Positions 40,964-52,059 are shown, numbered from the stretch's first letter. The stretch: 64,000 nucleotides of DNA from Cynocephalus volans (GCF_027409185.1 NC_084463.1:45300407-45364406); one strand, 5' to 3'. A program made the numbers and translations. The notes: generated by a model from the letters alone, not told the origin.

Positions 40964-41010
40964 CAACATTACACATTGAGGAGCTAAAAAAATAAGAACA
41001 AGGTGGAGGC

Positions 41011-42157
41011 CCCAGGTAGAACAACTTGCTCATGAATTATTGAGCATTTAATAATGGGAACAAAAATGTAAATTCTGGCTTAGGTGAGAAGCCATCATGG
41101 CCCACCCCATGATGCCATGGAAGATGTGCACAAATGACCCCAACCGTCAGTGTGCCCACACCCAGACATTGCCTGGAGCTGAAGGCAGCATCAGTCATGA
41201 ACAAAGGGGGAATAGGAAAGGCTTATTAGCACCAGGTTACAGAAGAGCAGGGGGCCAAGACCCATGCCCGTGAGGCAGTGGGAGATCAAACTGTGCATGA
41301 CCCCAGGTTCTAAGCCTTCTGGAATATGCCACATTTTCTCATCAGACAACTTTCAAAACACAAATCCAAGTTAAATTTATTAAACACTTAAAGCAATTGT
41401 AGATCATTAAACTCCATATGTGGGACCATTTTGTGAGCAGCAGAGCAACTGAACTCGTCACACCACCATGGAGCTGGCCATACATCTCCATTTCAATAGA
41501 ATGGTCCAGGCTTATTTACAACCCATCCACAATATGTGAGGCTCCTCATGTGAACATATTATATATTTGATAGAATGTAGTTTAACTTCCTGATGGGAGA
41601 AATGGCCTCTCTTTTCAATTTAAGTTGTTATTTTCTTTGTCTTTGTCAAATGCACATCATTTTATAATTTCATAGGATATTTTCTCTTTTCTAGATGTAA
41701 TTTTTTGCAGGGAATTGTAACTTGCTTTTTGGATATTATCTTCTTAGCTCTTCTCCATTCTCCTGCCAAGCTTCCATCTATCTTTTCACTTTTAAAAATA
41801 CTAGACATTTAAAATCTAAGCTACAAAAATTTATGAATATTTTTAAAATTATGTTTTTCACATGAATCCTTCCCAGTCCCCAAGATACAAGTCTACTTGC
41901 CTACATATATTTGTAATACATATATTTTAACATAAAAACTTGTTGGGTTGATTTTGCTTATTTTAATTTTTTCAGGTTTAGTGTGGTATAATTGACAAAT
42001 AAAAATTATATACATTCAAGGAGTCCAATATGTTGTTTTGATGTATGTATACATTTTGCAATGATCACCATGATCAGGCTATGTAATGTATCCATCTCCT
42101 CATGTAGTTAGCCTGTGTGTGTGTTGAGATGGAGAAAAGGTGATAGAATTGAGAGTT
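41011..42157. other. mostly unassigned; old L1-related stretch at the right
   Basis: 41011-41950 holds nothing I can name. About 41960-42150 ('gtgtggtataattgacaaata...gcaatgatcaccatgatcagg...') is an old L1M-related sequence. Confidence 0.45.
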
Positions 42158-42163
42158 ACATGG

Positions 42164-42565
42164 TGCTCTGACCCTCAGGGTATTCAACGCAGACCCTGGA
42201 GGGGGGAGTGGGAATTGGATCTGACAAGAGATGAGAGAAATAGAGACAAGACAGTATTCTGATCAAGTCTCGTTTATTAGCCAGAAGGTCACAGCTTATA
42301 TAGCCAGTAGGAGGGAATCAACAGACAAGGAAGTGAGCAGCAGATGGTTTACTGAGAAAACCACAGGGCGGGTTGTTCCGGTAAATGGAAGATTCCCCTG
42401 TTATCTATGTCCAGTTGCAAAGTATCCCACACCCATAGTGCACACGAGGGGGAGGGATGGAAGATAACAGCAAACAAGGCTCTGAGGCCTCGAGGCAATA
42501 GCCAGGGTCTATGGCTCCTGACAGGCAGGCTCTTAGGCAACAGCTGGGCTCTATGGCTCTGGACA
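42164..42565 (-). repeat. 3' LTR of the pol-less provirus
   Basis: 402 bp, ends TG...CA. The minus strand carries a TATA motif (gctatataagc, about 42294-42304) and an AATAAA signal (42273-42278). The purine-rich run that primes plus-strand synthesis lies immediately to its right. Confidence 0.92.
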
Positions 42566-42770
42566 GGTCCCTCTTTTTTATTATTTCAAGCCAACAGAAC
42601 CCCTCAGGAACTGCCTGTCTTAGGTTGGGGCAATCCATCCCGAGCATTGTACCTGTCATAGGATTAAGCCACATCAATGGCAGCCCTCCTGTCTTAGGTG
42701 GCGTTTATGGGGATGTTACCCTCTTACCCATCATTGGATATCCAGTTCAGCTCACAGGGGAGGCTTCCCG

Positions 42771-43466
42771 CTAATTTGAATTCAGCGGGACATGTGAACC
42801 ACTTTGTTCTTGCATCTCTAGGCATTGGTAATGAACCTGTATAGGCCTTGCCTGAATAGCCTCAATTTGCTGTTTAATGAATGCCATAAGTTTGTTGAAC
42901 AGAAAAGGACCCAATGAGAGCAAGAGGAGCAAGCATACAAGCGGTCCGAAAAGGGGGAGGAGGTAAGGCAAAAATCCATTCAGCCTGGTCCAAAGGGGGT
43001 TATCCACTAGTTGTTTTCTTCTCTTTTCCAAGTCTTCTTGCAGCTGTTTGGTTTGGTTTCTGACTATACCGGACTTGTTGGTATAGAAGCAGCATTTTTC
43101 CTGTAGGGCTAAACAGATACCTCCCTGTTCTGCAGCTAGTAAATCTAAGCCTCTTCTGTTTTGTAATGTTACTCCTGCTAAGGAGTCTAATTGATCTTGA
43201 AGATCATGTATAGTTTGGGAAATAGTTTGCATATCTGAGATTAATTGTGTAGACAATTTGGTCTATTGAGATATAGAATGGCTAAGGCCAGCAGTTCCAG
43301 TTGCAACTGCGGCAGAAATCCCCAGTCCAGCAAGTAAGGGAATTAACTGCATGACTCTCTTGGCCCTCCCAGCTATGTGATCAATGGAAAGGACAGGGAC
43401 AGGTTTGTCTCCAGGTATATTGTCTACATGGGTGGGAGAGAAGCTAAAACACACAGTCCCGTCCAA
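42771..43466 (-). pseudogene. env transmembrane subunit remnant (type-D-like)
   Basis: Read right to left: a furin-type RAKR site followed by a hydrophobic fusion peptide (about 43390-43300), one in-frame TAG (43263-43265), and then an uninterrupted frame to 42771. That frame has the heptad region, the conserved immunosuppressive-domain-like segment starting [10 protein letters not shown], a CX6CC motif (CLALQEKCC), a long hydrophobic membrane anchor ([18 protein letters not shown]) and a cytoplasmic tail. TM of this kind is gamma-like but also found in type D betaretroviruses, which fits the betaretroviral gag here. The subunit would mediate membrane fusion. The single stop and missing SU make it a pseudogene as it stands. 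Confidence 0.85.
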
Positions 43467-43865
43467 TTAGTGTGTCATTGGGTATAAGCCTCATTGTTCC
43501 CACAAACAAAGACTGAGCCATTCTGAGCACAGAGGGGAGTGGAGATGTTAACAATTGTCAAACACTGAGTGAATGTGGCAAAGCCAACATTAATTTCATA
43601 ACTATTGTTAACTGAGGGAGAGTGGTAGCAAGAGGAATTAGTAAACTGTAAAGGCTGTACCTGTAAAGGAAGGGTTAAGGATCACTGTCCCTCAGAGGAG
43701 TAATTGGAAAGCGAAGTGGGGAAGGCAAGGGGGAGAGACTGTCCTACTCTTAAGCAAAGCCAGCAGTTCTGAGCAAGTTTAAAATTGGAGGCATTAAGCA
43801 AGCTATGGGTGGTTTGAAGGATGTTGGAGGTCTGGGGGTCGAGTTTAAACTTGTCCCTGGCCTTA
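43467..43865 (-). pseudogene. env surface subunit C-terminal remnant
   Basis: The frame ending at 43682 contains the CXXC isomerase motif (NCWLC, about 43760) typical of gamma/type-D SU. It then continues past a stop through N-glycosylation-rich text to a stop near 43470. The N-terminal, receptor-binding part of SU is missing, because the deletion joins gag C-terminus to mid-SU near 43865. Confidence 0.7.
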
Positions 43866-45731
43866 GGCAAGGCTATAGGGTGATATTTTAATGGGGGGAA
43901 CAAAGTTGACTGCCCCACAAACTTGTTTTGGGGCCTGGGGCTGGCTATTCTTCCCATTTCCCTGAAGGGGTTGCAAGGAATTTCCCTGAACATCAGTCTT
44001 AGATCTGCACTTGTTGGCCCAATGCTTTCCTCGTTTACACCGCGGGCAAAGTCCCGGGGCTTTAGTTGATTCTTTATTATGACTATTTTGACAATTTTTT
44101 GCAAAATGTCTGGATTTGCCACATTTGAAACACCCCCTAGTATTTTTATTTTGGTTAGCCAGAAAGTCTTTTATGGACTGACCACTAAAAGCAGCTGCTA
44201 TAGCCAGACCCTGTTGATAAGAGGGTCCAATGTCTGAACAAAGGCAAATATACCCTTGAAGTTCAGTTTTATTTTTACGAGTACTAATGGTTGCCTGGCA
44301 GGAAGGGTTGGCATTTTTAAAAGCCAGCTGTTTTACATAGTCAAGATTAGCATCAACATTACCCAGTATTCTTTCTGTTGTTGTCATTAATCTGTTTACA
44401 ATGTCTGAAAAGGGCTCGTCAGGCCCTTGTTTTACTCCAGTGAGTGAAGCGCCTGAGTCCCCTTAGCAGGGACCCATTTCCATGCCTTTAAGGCAGCCAT
44501 TTGGATTTGGGCAAAAAGACCAGGGTCATATTGTTTTTGCTCCTCTATGCTAGAGTAATCACTGGAACCAGTTAAGATGTCAAGACCCCAGTCTTTGTCA
44601 GCCTGTAGGTTTTTTCTTGCTGTGTCCCTGAAGTTCTCATGAAATTCTGACTTCCAGTGCAAATAATCGCCCCCCGAGAGGGAGGCTCTAACAAGGGTAT
44701 TCCAGTCAATGGGGGTGAGCCAGTTTTCAGCTACAGACTCCATATAGCAAGTGTATATGGCGCCGTGGGTCCATACTGGAAAATAGCGGCATTTAACTCT
44801 TTTATAATATTATACCCAAACCTAGAATGGTGTCGTGTAGCCTGTCCAAGTTCATTTACGGTTTCAGATATCGGGTAGATCTCAAACTGGCCAGTACTGC
44901 CCACGTCTAAGTGAAGGGGGAGCTCTGTTACTGAGGTCCCCCGTTTATGGTCCAAGGGAGTGCGATTGCCGGCTGCCCCTTCAGCTTGTCTTAATCTTAA
45001 CTGTTGTAATTTGGTGGTCAAACACTGGAATTTTTCCTCTAACTTTGTTTGCTCTTCTAGCTGTCTTATTTTCTTTTCAAGCTCTTCTTTGGAATCTAGT
45101 GCAGCCATTACCATAGGGGCACAGGGCTGTGTTATAAGGAGGGGGCTGCAACAAAGGTGGGGCCCCACCAAAACCAGAATACTCAGTGGCCTCCTTCTCT
45201 AATTTGCCCCAATCAACTCCTGAGGGATCAGGATTCTGTGCCTCCTCCTCATCCTGGAATTTTAATAGTGGATACCTTTTAGATCTCTTAGGTATGGCAC
45301 CAGCTGCCTGGACCTCCTCACTCTCATCTTCTAGGGAGATTAGATCTACGTCCTCCCTAGGCAGTGGAGAGGGAATTCAGAGGTCAGTCTTGGAACTGGC
45401 TTTTAATATTTTTTCAGTTTGGGCCACAGTTTCTGAAACTTCTGGGGATTTATCTCTATCCTGAATCATGTCCCCAATTAAATTCCAATAGGAGAAGGCA
45501 GTAACAGGGACCTTTTCTGACCTGAAAGTCTCATAGAAATCTTGTAAACGTCTCCAACTTGAGACCACTTTTTATAATTAATAGTCCCTTCCTCTGAGAA
45601 CCAAGGACAAAATTCCGCACAAAATCAAAAAATCTTAATAGATCAGTTGTTTTAACCTTTACTCCTCACGTCTTTAAAGCCTTTTGTAACTGTCTTATGT
45701 AGACGTCATGACAACTTAATTCTTGTCCCAT
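43866..45731 (-). pseudogene. gag remnant (MA-CA-NC), betaretroviral
   Basis: The start ATG is at 45729-45731 and encodes MGQELSCHDVYIRQLQKALK, a myristoylation-type N-terminus. An in-frame stop follows this segment. Capsid text starts near 44880 ([12 protein letters not shown] at about 44750, then a frameshift). The major homology region ([14 protein letters not shown], about 44400-44440) comes after another frameshift. Nucleocapsid has two CCHC knuckles ([14 protein letters not shown] and [14 protein letters not shown], about 44000-44140), a betaretroviral arrangement. There are at least two frameshifts and one stop. The leader upstream has a splice donor (atg|gtgagtaag). Confidence 0.85.
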
Positions 45732-45860
45732 TATTGGGCGCACTTACTCACCATATCCTGACGTGGCAGGTTCCCACGGCAGACGAAGGTTTTACTCTTT
45801 CGTTTTCAGCGGTCGCCCCTCCGATGCACCATCTTCCTCATGGTATCCCCCGTATCCAGT

Positions 45861-45878
45861 GCTCCATGTTGGGCGCCA
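45861..45878 (-). other. primer binding site, tRNA-Lys type
   Basis: The minus strand reads TGGCGCCCAACATGGAGC, four bases inside the 5' LTR. It matches the 3' end of tRNA-Lys(1,2) except for two G-to-A changes. Lysine priming fits the betaretroviral gag. Confidence 0.85.
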
Positions 45879-45882
45879 GAAA

Positions 45883-46296
45883 TGTCCTAACCCACGGGAT
45901 ATTCAACACAGACCCTGGAGGGGGGAGTGGAAATTGGATGGGACAAGAGATGAGAGAAATGGAGACAAGATGGTATTCTGTTCAAGTCTCATTTATTAGC
46001 CAGAAGGTCACAGCTTATATAGCCAGTAGGAGGGAATCAGCAGATAAGGAAATGAGCAGCAGATGGTTTACTGAGAAAACCGCAGGGTGGGTTGTTCCAG
46101 TAAATGGAAGATTCCCCTGTTATCTATGTCCAGTTGCAAAGTATCCCACACCCATAGTGCACACGAGGGGGAGGGATGGAAGATAACAGCAAACAAGGCA
46201 GCAAACAAGGCTCTGAGGCCTCGAGGCAATAGCTGGGCTCTATGGCTCTGGACAGGAAGGCTCTTAGGCAACAGCCGGGCTCTATGGCTCTGGACA
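45883..46296 (-). repeat. 5' LTR of the pol-less provirus
   Basis: 414 bp; the same TATA and AATAAA motifs as the 3' LTR. A 12-bp direct duplication (gcaaacaaggca, about 46190-46212) is present here and absent from the 3' LTR. Confidence 0.92.
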
Positions 46297-46302
46297 ACAT
46301 GG

Positions 46303-46347
46303 AACAAGAACAGATCCCGAATACCCAAAGCAATCCTGAGAACATAA

Positions 46348-46414
<67 letters not shown>

Positions 46415-47690
46415 AGTAGGTAAGTAAGTATGTAAGTCAGAGGTATTGCACTACGTGACTTCAAATTATACTACAAAACTATAATTACCAAAACAGCATG
46501 CCACTGGTATAAAAATGGACAGAGGGACCAATGAAACAAAATAGAGAACTCAGAAATCAACTCATGTTTATAGCCAAGTGATCTTTGAGAAAGGCACCAA
46601 GTATACACATTAAGGAACGGACTGCCTCTTCAATAAATGATGCTGGTATAACTGGATATCCATGTTAGAAGACTAAAACTAGACCTGTACCTCCTGCCAT
46701 ATACCAAAATCAACAAAAATTATACATCGAACAAGGTATTAATATCCAGAATATAAAATGAACTGAAATAACAGTAAAATAACAAGCAAATCATCTTTTA
46801 AAGAATGGGCAAAGGAGCTGAATAGACATGTCTTGAAGGAAGACATACAGATAACCAACAGGTACGTGAAAAAATGCGCAACAGCACTAATCATCATGGA
46901 AATGCACATCAAAACCACACTGAGATATCATCTCTTCCCAGTTAGTCTGACTATCATCAAAAAGACAGAGAATAAGAAATTTTGGCAAGGAGGCAGAGAA
47001 AAAGTAACCTTTCTACACTGTTGGTGGGACTATAAATTGGTGCAGCCACCATGGAAAATAGTATGGAGGTTCTTGAGACAACTACAGATAGAACTGCCTG
47101 ATGATCTAGCAGGGTATATACCCCCCAAAATGGAAATCATCATGTTGAAAAGATACCTGCACTCCCATGTTTATCACAGCTCTATTTACAATAGCCAAGA
47201 GTTGGAAACAACTTAAATTTCCATCAACGAACAACTGGATAAGGAAAATATGGCATATATACTCAATGGAATACTACTCAGCCGTAGAAAAGAATGAACT
47301 TCTGTCATTCGCTGCAGCCTGGATGAGCCTGGAGAAAATTTTGTTCAATGAAATAAGCCAGGCACAGAAAAAGAAATAATGCATATGCTCACTTATAAGT
47401 GGGAGCTAATAAAAAATAAATAAATATAAAAAAAAAGAAAAAGAAGAAAACAATTACAATAATGTGTTCATCTTTCAGGAGAACAGGATTGAGGTTACTA
47501 GAGGCTTGAAAGGGGGAGGAGGGAGGAGCTTTAGCATGAAACTAGTTAATAGACAAAGAATAATTATGTTTTATAATATAAGTGTGCTAATTATGTTGAT
47601 TTTGTCATCACATATTGTACACAGGTATTGATATTCAACTCTGTAACTCACAAATATGTACAATCATGTTTCAATTTTTTTTAATGTATG
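46303..47690 (+). mobile_element. L1 ORF2 3' end with 3' UTR
   Basis: 'gatcccgaatacccaaagcaatcctgag', then an AAAT repeat, then 'aaacagcatgccactggtataaaa', then the frame at 47167-47379 with MEYYSAVEKNELLSF, the L1 ORF2 C-terminus. The 3' UTR ends in the A/T-rich tail at about 47690. Frames are broken upstream. Because the provirus inserted at its 5' boundary, the flanking acatgg is shared with it. Confidence 0.85.
46345..46414 (+). repeat. (AATA)n microsatellite in L1
   Basis: About 17 copies of AATA/AAAT inside the L1 ORF2 remnant. Confidence 0.97.
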
Positions 47691-48564
47691 TAAAAATGTA
47701 GGGATGGAGATTGGGTTGAAGTATAGGTGAAAGCAAAGTGCCACATGCTTAGCTGTTGAGGCTGGGTGACAGGTCTATTATACTATTTTGTTTATTTTGT
47801 ATGTTTAAAATGCTCATTAATAAAACACTTGTATAAAAGACAGAGTTGATCTCTACTGTAAGCTGTTAAGATCTTGGCTACTTTGGAGAGGAGGGTGGGA
47901 GAAAGTGATTGTTGAGATGCATGAGTCAGGCTGGTTCTATTTGGTGGTTACACAAGTGGGTTCCCTTTGTAGTCATGCATAGAGCTTTACGTGAATGCTT
48001 TGTGCATATATTTTGATATGAATGTTATACATTGTTAAAATTTCTAAATATTACATATTTGCACAAAACTTCTAACTCAATATCTCAAAATAACAGCAGT
48101 GTTTTGTTTTGTTTTAAGGTACAACAAGTTCATTCTTGGCATCATCAGATAGGTTTTAACATTCTAAGATATTTATTAATGTCCTGACCCTTGGGTAATC
48201 CCCTAGGACCAAGAACAGATAGTAAATTAAGAAGTTTGCCTTTAATCTTTCCCCTCCAAATCCAAACTCAGAGGGACAAGGGCATGGATAGATCTTAGAA
48301 CACGGTGTTTCTTCATTCTGGGACCCATTTTTATTGCATTGCTGTCTGATCATTAGGAAGGTAAATGGGCCCACACCAAGCAGCAGATGGCAAGCAGTGG
48401 TTTCTCTTTAGACCCTTCCTCCTTGCAGCCATCTGCTGTCTGTCTGGGCACCACCTCTCCCACCCTTGGGCCTGAGGAGAGATGTTGGTGGGAAGCAGGT
48501 GTTTCCTCACCTCTTACCTAGAAGAGGGTTTCAGTTCCTTCACCCCCCTGATATCAGGAATATC
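47691..48564. other. old L1 3' UTR stretch, then unassigned
   Basis: About 47880-48080 ('ggttacacaagtgggttcccttt...catagagctttacgtgaatgctttgtgca...tgttatacattgt') follows an old L1 3' UTR pattern. 48081-48564 is not recognised. Confidence 0.45.
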
Positions 48565-48880
48565 AGAGCTCTCAGAGCTGCACTTGCAACGTGGCAACTG
48601 CTGGCCACGTGTGGCTACTGAGCACTTGGCATGTGGATGGCCTGAATTGAGATATGCTGGAAGCATAACATACTGAGTGAGTTTTGAAGATTTAGTACCA
48701 GAAAAAGGAAATACTTCATTAATATTTTCGTATTGCCCACATATTAAGATGATAATATTTTGAGTTAAACAAATTATTACAATCAATTTTATTTGTCTCT
48801 TGATTTTCTTTTATGCGACTACTAGAAAATTTAAAGTTACACAGGTGGATCACGTTTTATTTCTATTGGACATTGCTGCC
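48565..48880 (-). mobile_element. hAT-Charlie-like non-autonomous DNA transposon
   Basis: 'ccacgtgtggctactgagcact', 'gaattgagatatgctggaagc', 'gatgataatattttgagttaaa' and the right end 'atttctattggacattgctg' follow a common MER-type hAT element whose terminus reads ...TCTATTGGACAGCGCTG. The left terminus is degraded, and no 8-bp duplication is clear. Confidence 0.6.
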
Positions 48881-48999
48881 TCAGATGACCGCCTCCCTTT
48901 TCAAAGCTCAGGCTTCCTCCTCAGAACACAAGAGGCCAGGAAGGTTATAAAATCTTAAATGGTAAAATAATTGTCATCACATTGTTTCCACTTGTCAAT

Positions 49000-49003
<4 letters not shown>

Positions 49004-49036
<33 letters not shown>
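49004..49036 (+). repeat. (GT)n microsatellite
   Basis: An uninterrupted GT run of about 16 copies, followed by acacgta. Confidence 0.97.
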
Positions 49037-49038
<2 letters not shown>

Positions 49039-49239
49039 ACGTAGATATATTCAAATATACATATATGTCATAAATGAACATAACCTTATATACAAGGTCA
49101 CATGCCAGTGTCTCCTCTGGCAGGGTCAGATCCCACAGCAGGGAGGAAGTCCTGCCTGAAAAGGGCTGCAGCCCAAAACCTGTCACTCTGCCTCATTCAG
49201 CAATGTGTCTGCGCTTACCTCCTGCCACTCTAGGCCTGA

Positions 49240-49475
49240 GAGGGGTGGGGCCTGAGGCTCTGTCCAATCAGGGAACAGCCAGGGAGGAGGGGGCGGCCTT
49301 CCACTATCTGGTGGGATTTCTGTCTCTGGCACTGGCGGAGCTCCGCGGGTCTCCACAGCTCCCTGTTCTCTGCTCCAGGAGGCCCAGGTGTCTACGCCAT
49401 GGCCTCTGTCGCCCTGTGACCTTCAGGGACTGGGAGATCCTCGGGGAGGAAGCAAGGACAGTCTGGATGCTGGGA
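49240..49475 (+). promoter_or_regulatory. orphan KRAB zinc-finger promoter and exon-1 relic
   Basis: A CCAAT box (gtccaatcagggaacag, about 49262) precedes GC-rich sequence. The stretch 'tctgtcgccctgtgacctt...cagggactgggagatcct...' through to 'gctgggaaatg' (ending 49475) follows the stereotyped first exon of many KRAB zinc-finger genes (CCCTGTGACCTGCAGGTA-TGGGAGA...GGAAATG|GTGAG). At the expected donor the sequence is aaatg|atgggtg, so the GT appears lost. No KRAB or finger exon follows on this strand within the remaining 14.5 kb. Confidence 0.6.
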
Positions 49476-51819
49476 AATGATGGGTGTATGGGGAGGGTCC
49501 TCCCTCACGGAAGGGGGCTGGTCGGAACTGGTCCCCTACGGCCACGGTGTGGGCACTGGGTGGCGGCCGAGATCCCGTGGGTGTTCTGTCTAATCCCCCC
49601 ATGGTGACTTTGGGAGCCCGGAGCCCTCTGTGGGCAGCTCCGCGCCAGCGCCCCGCATCTCTTCAGATTGCGGTGACAGCGGGAGGGTCATCTGGAGAAT
49701 CCCCACGCGGTGTGCGCTCTGGGACAGAAGGAGATGCAGTCCCTGGGCTCTCCAGTCCCTCCTTTCTACTGTTAAAAATTAAACTGAGGCTTCGTTAAAA
49801 TATTGGAGAGTTTATTTAAGCAAACAGTGATTTATGATTGGGAAGCACCAGCCGTGGTATGTGTTTTGGGGTCCACGGGAGGGTCTTAAGGAAAAACGTT
49901 TGTAAGGTGTGGGTGCAAGCAAAACAGCAAATAATTGATTGGGTGCAGTGGTGTAGTCTCCTTATTTGCACCATTTGGGTGGAAATTTTCTGGTCGTGTA
50001 ATTAGAGGTTAATTTGTGGTTCCTGGTTGCTTAAGCCTAAATTTTATTTTTCTCTAAATTAGTAATTTACGAGAAATGCGTGTGAGTTAGATTTCAGTTT
50101 CCTTAGGGACCTACAGCCCCTTCACTCTTATTGCCTAGTTTTAATTAACACTCCAAAGTGGGGCTGGCCTCCCCCTGCCTTTTTCAAATGTATGGAAAGC
50201 AGAGTCTCAAATCCAGTCCCCTGTCCCCTCAGCCTACCCTCTTCTAGGGCTTGCAGTAAAACCTGAAATTTCCAGTTCCTTCTCCACATTCCCAAAGCCA
50301 ACTTCTTGTCTCCAATTCACAACATTGTCAACTATTTGTCCTTTATTGTACATTTTGAACACACTGTATTTTAATTGTTCATCATATTTTTACAGAGCAA
50401 TTGATGGCTCCTTAAAATATTGTTTGGTTTTTTTTGTTTGTTTGTTTGTTTTTGAACATTTCACATGAGAAGAAACAGAATATTTACCTCCCACTCTACT
50501 ATAAAAAATCTTTGTGCCTCTCCTCATGTTATCTTCCTTAGGCACCTTATCAATATATCTTTTTGATTGAGGTTCCTCTGTGAAAACTTGACAGAATGGT
50601 GTGTCCTCAGCCACACTCCTATCCTCCTGTCCTGTGTTCCAAAACTGTCTGTGGCTGACAGAAGGTGCCCACAGCAGCTGTGTCTCTTGGAGTGTTCAGT
50701 GGACATCAGCCTCTGGGTCATCTCCTCTCAGAGGACAGCCTGATGTGTGGGGCTGGATGGAGCTTCACAGGGGAGCAACTGGATGTCCTGGCACTGGTGG
50801 GAATCTCCTGGCCTGCCCTTCACCTAAAAACATAACCCCTTGGACATTAACCTTTTCTTTCCCTAACCCCAGTTTTATTCCTTGTAGACAAACTGGTGTC
50901 AGCCAATCAGATGCTGGTATTGAGAGGAAATGACAGAAATTATTTCTGCCCTCTGGAGTCTCTCAGATTTGTGAAGAAAGAAAAGGTGTCCCAAAAAACA
51001 AGGAAAACCCACACCAGTAATGTGGTGCAAAAACCTGCCAAGCAAAGTTCACTTTGGACACAGGGTGGGGCTGGGGGCAGAGTGCAGGGTCTCCAGGGAG
51101 GGTGGTCATTGACTGCTTCAGTGAGCCAGATGGGGGTGAGATGGTGTCCCAAGTGATAGGATGGCCTAACTTGACACTTGTGTTTGCTACTGTTGTTTAT
51201 TGAAAGCTGTAATTGTCCATTTGTTTAGTGACTTTTCAAAAGTATTTCTGTAGAGACTGTATTACATGTTGTGTGTAGTCACTGTAAGTCTTTGATTTTT
51301 TTAGGTGTGTGTAGCCAATGTTTTCACAGAGATTTTCTTGAATGTCAGGTGCTAAAAAAGAGAAAGAATGAAAGGGTGAAAGAAAAAGAATGAAAAATGA
51401 AAGAGAAAGAAAGAAAAGAAAAAAGGAAAAGAAAGAAAAAGGGAAGGAGAAGAAGATGAAGAAGATTATCTAGATCGCTCAGTTTTCCACACTGATTGGC
51501 TTCTAACTTTGTCAAAACAGAAAATCAAGCCTTGTTTCAGATCCTTTGTTACCCCCAGACAGATTATAACATACAAACACAATAATTTGCAAGTAAGATC
51601 TGCTCTGCTATATCTGGAACCAGTGACAAGGGCTCCACAGTATGAGTTAGGGCTGTTGTCTTAGGGACTGGCACCAAATCAGGGAGAGATTGGAACAAGG
51701 AAGGACAAGTGAAAACTCCACAAAACTTTCTCACCATTTCTCTCTCTCTCTCTCCCTCTCTCTCTTTTGCATCCACATGGTTCTGTAAATCTTTAAGAGT
51801 TTTGAAAAGTTTGTTTCTG
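49476..51819. other. unassigned, partly GC-rich then repeat-like
   Basis: 49476-49740 continues the GC-rich promoter flank. 49760-50180 ('aaattaaactgaggcttcgttaaaatattgg...') looks like an old interspersed repeat I cannot name. There is a (TTTG)n run at 50424-50453 and a GA-rich low-complexity tract at 51356-51460. No gene is seen. Confidence 0.4.
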
Positions 51820-51979
51820 GGCTGGCCCCATGGCTCTCTAGGGAGAGTGTGGCGCTGGTAGTGCCGAGGCCGTGGGTTCAGATCCTATATGGGGATGGCT
51901 GGTGTGCTCACTGGCTGAGCGTGGTGCAGATGATGCCGTGCAAGGGGCTGCTATCCCCTTACCATTCAAAAAAGAAAAA
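51820..51979 (+). repeat. ERE-type tRNA-derived SINE, sense
   Basis: It starts ggctggccccatggctctct and carries an A-box-like and B-box-like pair (ggttcagatcctatatgggg), then tgctcactggctgagcgtgg and an A-rich end. A 16-bp perfect target duplication gaaaagtttgtttctg lies at 51804-51819 and 51980-51995. Confidence 0.9.
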
Positions 51980-52059
51980 GAAAAGTTTGTTTCTGATAGT
52001 TTTTGTTTTTCCATATTTCTGTCTAAGAACAGGTGTTTGGGGCAGCTAACTTTGTCATT

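Larger units (their letters stand above)
36430..41010 (+). mobile_element. L1 host element, ORF2 5' half, split by three later insertions
   Basis: ORF2 begins near 36627: the frame reads ITLNTNGLNALIK, the start of the L1 endonuclease domain. The element resumes at about 37190 (gtggctgaatggattataaa), breaks at 37459 (atatatgcacac), resumes at 39852 (ctaactctggagcactcag), and runs to 40450 and beyond 40970. Frames are broken. The gaps are a younger L1 piece, a MaLR element and a class II LTR, each annotated separately. Confidence 0.8.
42164..46296 (-). mobile_element. betaretrovirus-like (type-D-like) provirus, pol deleted
   Basis: It is 4133 bp long with LTRs at both ends. The perfect 6-bp target duplication acatgg is at 42158-42163 and 46297-46302. 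From the 5' end (right) the order is LTR, lysine-type primer site, gag (MA, CA, NC), a junction at about 43865, the end of env (SU tail and TM), a polypurine tract (about 42568-42585) and LTR. Protease, pol and most of SU are absent. The two LTRs differ at roughly 30 of 400 positions by my count, plus a 12-bp duplication, so it is not recent. Gag has stops and frameshifts; it cannot replicate. Confidence 0.92.

Noticed and set aside
42231-42774. Plus-strand frames across the provirus LTR, repeated at 45734-46347
   Set aside because: Antisense translations of the LTR; their duplication simply reflects the two LTRs.
49074-49798. 177- and 104-codon plus-strand frames
   Set aside because: They cover the GC-rich zinc-finger exon-1 relic and its flank; no domain seen.
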